64,000 nucleotides of DNA from Staphylococcus condimenti (GTDB lineage: Bacteria; Bacillota; Bacilli; Staphylococcales; Staphylococcaceae), in NCBI RefSeq assembly GCF_001618885.1, contig NZ_CP015114.1, positions 434,001-498,000 on the forward strand, in the 5' to 3' direction. Below the pieces are notes generated by a model. The model saw nothing but the letters and a program-made list of their open reading frames with translations. It made no database searches and was not told where the DNA came from. The position numbers and the translations under genes are program-made. Of the stretch, positions 63,506-64,000 are shown in pieces; positions within the stretch are counted from its first letter, which is position 1; each line of letters begins with the position of its first letter.

Positions 63506-63734
63506 AATCAATTACTCCCTTTCTATTTATTTTATTGTCCAAAAAATATAAAACTGATTTTATAAGAAAAAATCATTTTCGTGAAAAACCATTTACTAGC
63601 ATAACAAAGGACTAGCATATAATCAAATTTGTCCAAAATAAATATATGATATATTAATTATTGATTAAATCATAAATATTTTTTAGCTTAATTTGATTAT
63701 TTGTTTTTTATATCAGACATCATACTTATGGTCT

Positions 63735-63759
63735 ATACCCCTTTTTTCGCTTTATAAAT
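63735..63759 (-). promoter_or_regulatory. candidate sigma-B promoter of opuD
   Basis: On the minus strand ATTTAT (-35; consensus GTTTAA) is followed after 15 bases by GGGTAT (-10), a fair match to sigma-B promoters. The leader to opuD would be about 220 bases. The remaining 387-base opuD-mscL gap is very AT-rich, and I saw nothing else in it. Confidence 0.5.
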
Positions 63760-63852
63760 ATGTAAGCGTTTTAAAAAACGAAAATTATTCCTTTTACGAA
63801 AATTTGTAAAAATGACCCAAAACAACTATTTTTTTTCTTAAAAGATTTATTG

Positions 63853-63858
63853 TATAAT
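63853..63858 (+). promoter_or_regulatory. possible -10 of mscL
   Basis: TATAAT at 63853-63858, 35 bases before mscL. No good -35 was seen (T-rich stretch). Confidence 0.5.
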
Positions 63859-63892
63859 ATACTTTAGTAAATTTAGGAGGATATCTATACTT

Positions 63893-64000
63893 ATGTTTAA
63901 AGAGTTCAAAGAGTTTGCCTTTAAGGGGAATGTATTAGACTTAGCAGTCGCTGTAGTAATGGGTGCTGCTTTCAACAAAATCATCACTTCGTTAGTAACG
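63893..64000 (+). CDS. mscL: large-conductance mechanosensitive channel (5' part)
   Basis: Translation from ATG 63893 gives [20 protein letters not shown] and continues [16 protein letters not shown] to the window end. This is the amphipathic N-terminal helix and first membrane helix of MscL, which opens to release solutes during hypo-osmotic shock. The start follows AGGAGGATAT. About 36 of the usual 120-135 residues are visible. Divergent from opuD, so import and emergency release of osmolytes are adjacent. Confidence 0.93.
   Translation, partial: MFKEFKEFAFKGNVLDLAVAVVMGAAFNKIITSLVT

Overview
The window is about 64 kb of an AT-rich Gram-positive chromosome with dense operons and strong AGGAGG-type ribosome binding sites. 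It looks like a Staphylococcus. FemA and FemB, MprF, MsrR, CvfB, ParC/ParE (GrlA/GrlB) and a staphylococcal-type Nik/Opp2 transporter are all recognisable. The tandem glcA-glcB glucose PTS genes behind glcT are an arrangement I know from Staphylococcus carnosus, so S. carnosus or a close relative is the best guess. This is recognition from memory, not a database search. I saw no tRNA, rRNA, CRISPR array, prophage or intact insertion sequence.

Layout. 1-5,920 (minus): the lysine/diaminopimelate operon lysC-asd-dapA-dapB-dapD-amidohydrolase behind a lysine riboswitch; the last gene runs off the left edge. 6,082-8,877: an ABC-F ATPase (minus) and cvfB (plus). 9,000-13,812: pstS-pstC-pstA-pstB-phoU for phosphate uptake. 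13,823-16,196: oligoendopeptidase F and a small membrane protein. 16,315-21,098: a five-gene nickel/oligopeptide-type ABC importer. 21,099-22,430: a gene-free AT-rich stretch with dispersed and inverted repeats, the least explained part of the window. 22,431-25,645: a DUF308 membrane protein, then femA-femB for the pentaglycine bridge. 25,900-32,809 (minus): trpEGDCFBA behind two consecutive T-box riboswitches. 32,861-38,592: an M42 peptidase, tyrA, a LexA-controlled Y-family polymerase, a tautomerase, msrR and msrA. 38,610-40,992 (minus): metY-metA behind a SAM riboswitch. 41,088-45,264: mprF and a PerM-type permease. 45,278-50,496 (minus): glcT-glcA-glcB. 50,633-56,848: alsT, then parE-parC. 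57,098-58,787: plsY, a YneR-like protein and a thioesterase. 58,837-64,000: aconitase, the OpuD betaine transporter and, divergently, the first 36 codons of mscL.

Themes. Amino-acid synthesis (Lys/DAP/Thr branch, Trp, Tyr, Met) is controlled almost entirely by RNA: a lysine riboswitch, tandem Trp T-boxes and a SAM riboswitch, each with a visible terminator. The cell envelope is the second theme: DAP-pathway/lysine supply, FemAB glycine bridges, MprF lysyl-phosphatidylglycerol, the MsrR LCP ligase and PlsY. Nutrient uptake (phosphate, nickel, glucose, alanine, betaine) makes up most of the rest.

Most of the window is conserved housekeeping sequence. I did not find a convincing new multi-gene system. 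The best leads are the repeat-rich 1.3-kb gap after the nik operon, the tandem T-boxes, a terminator in the alsT leader, paired CcpE-type dyads before aconitase, and the non-canonical nucleotide-binding motifs of the ABC-F protein.
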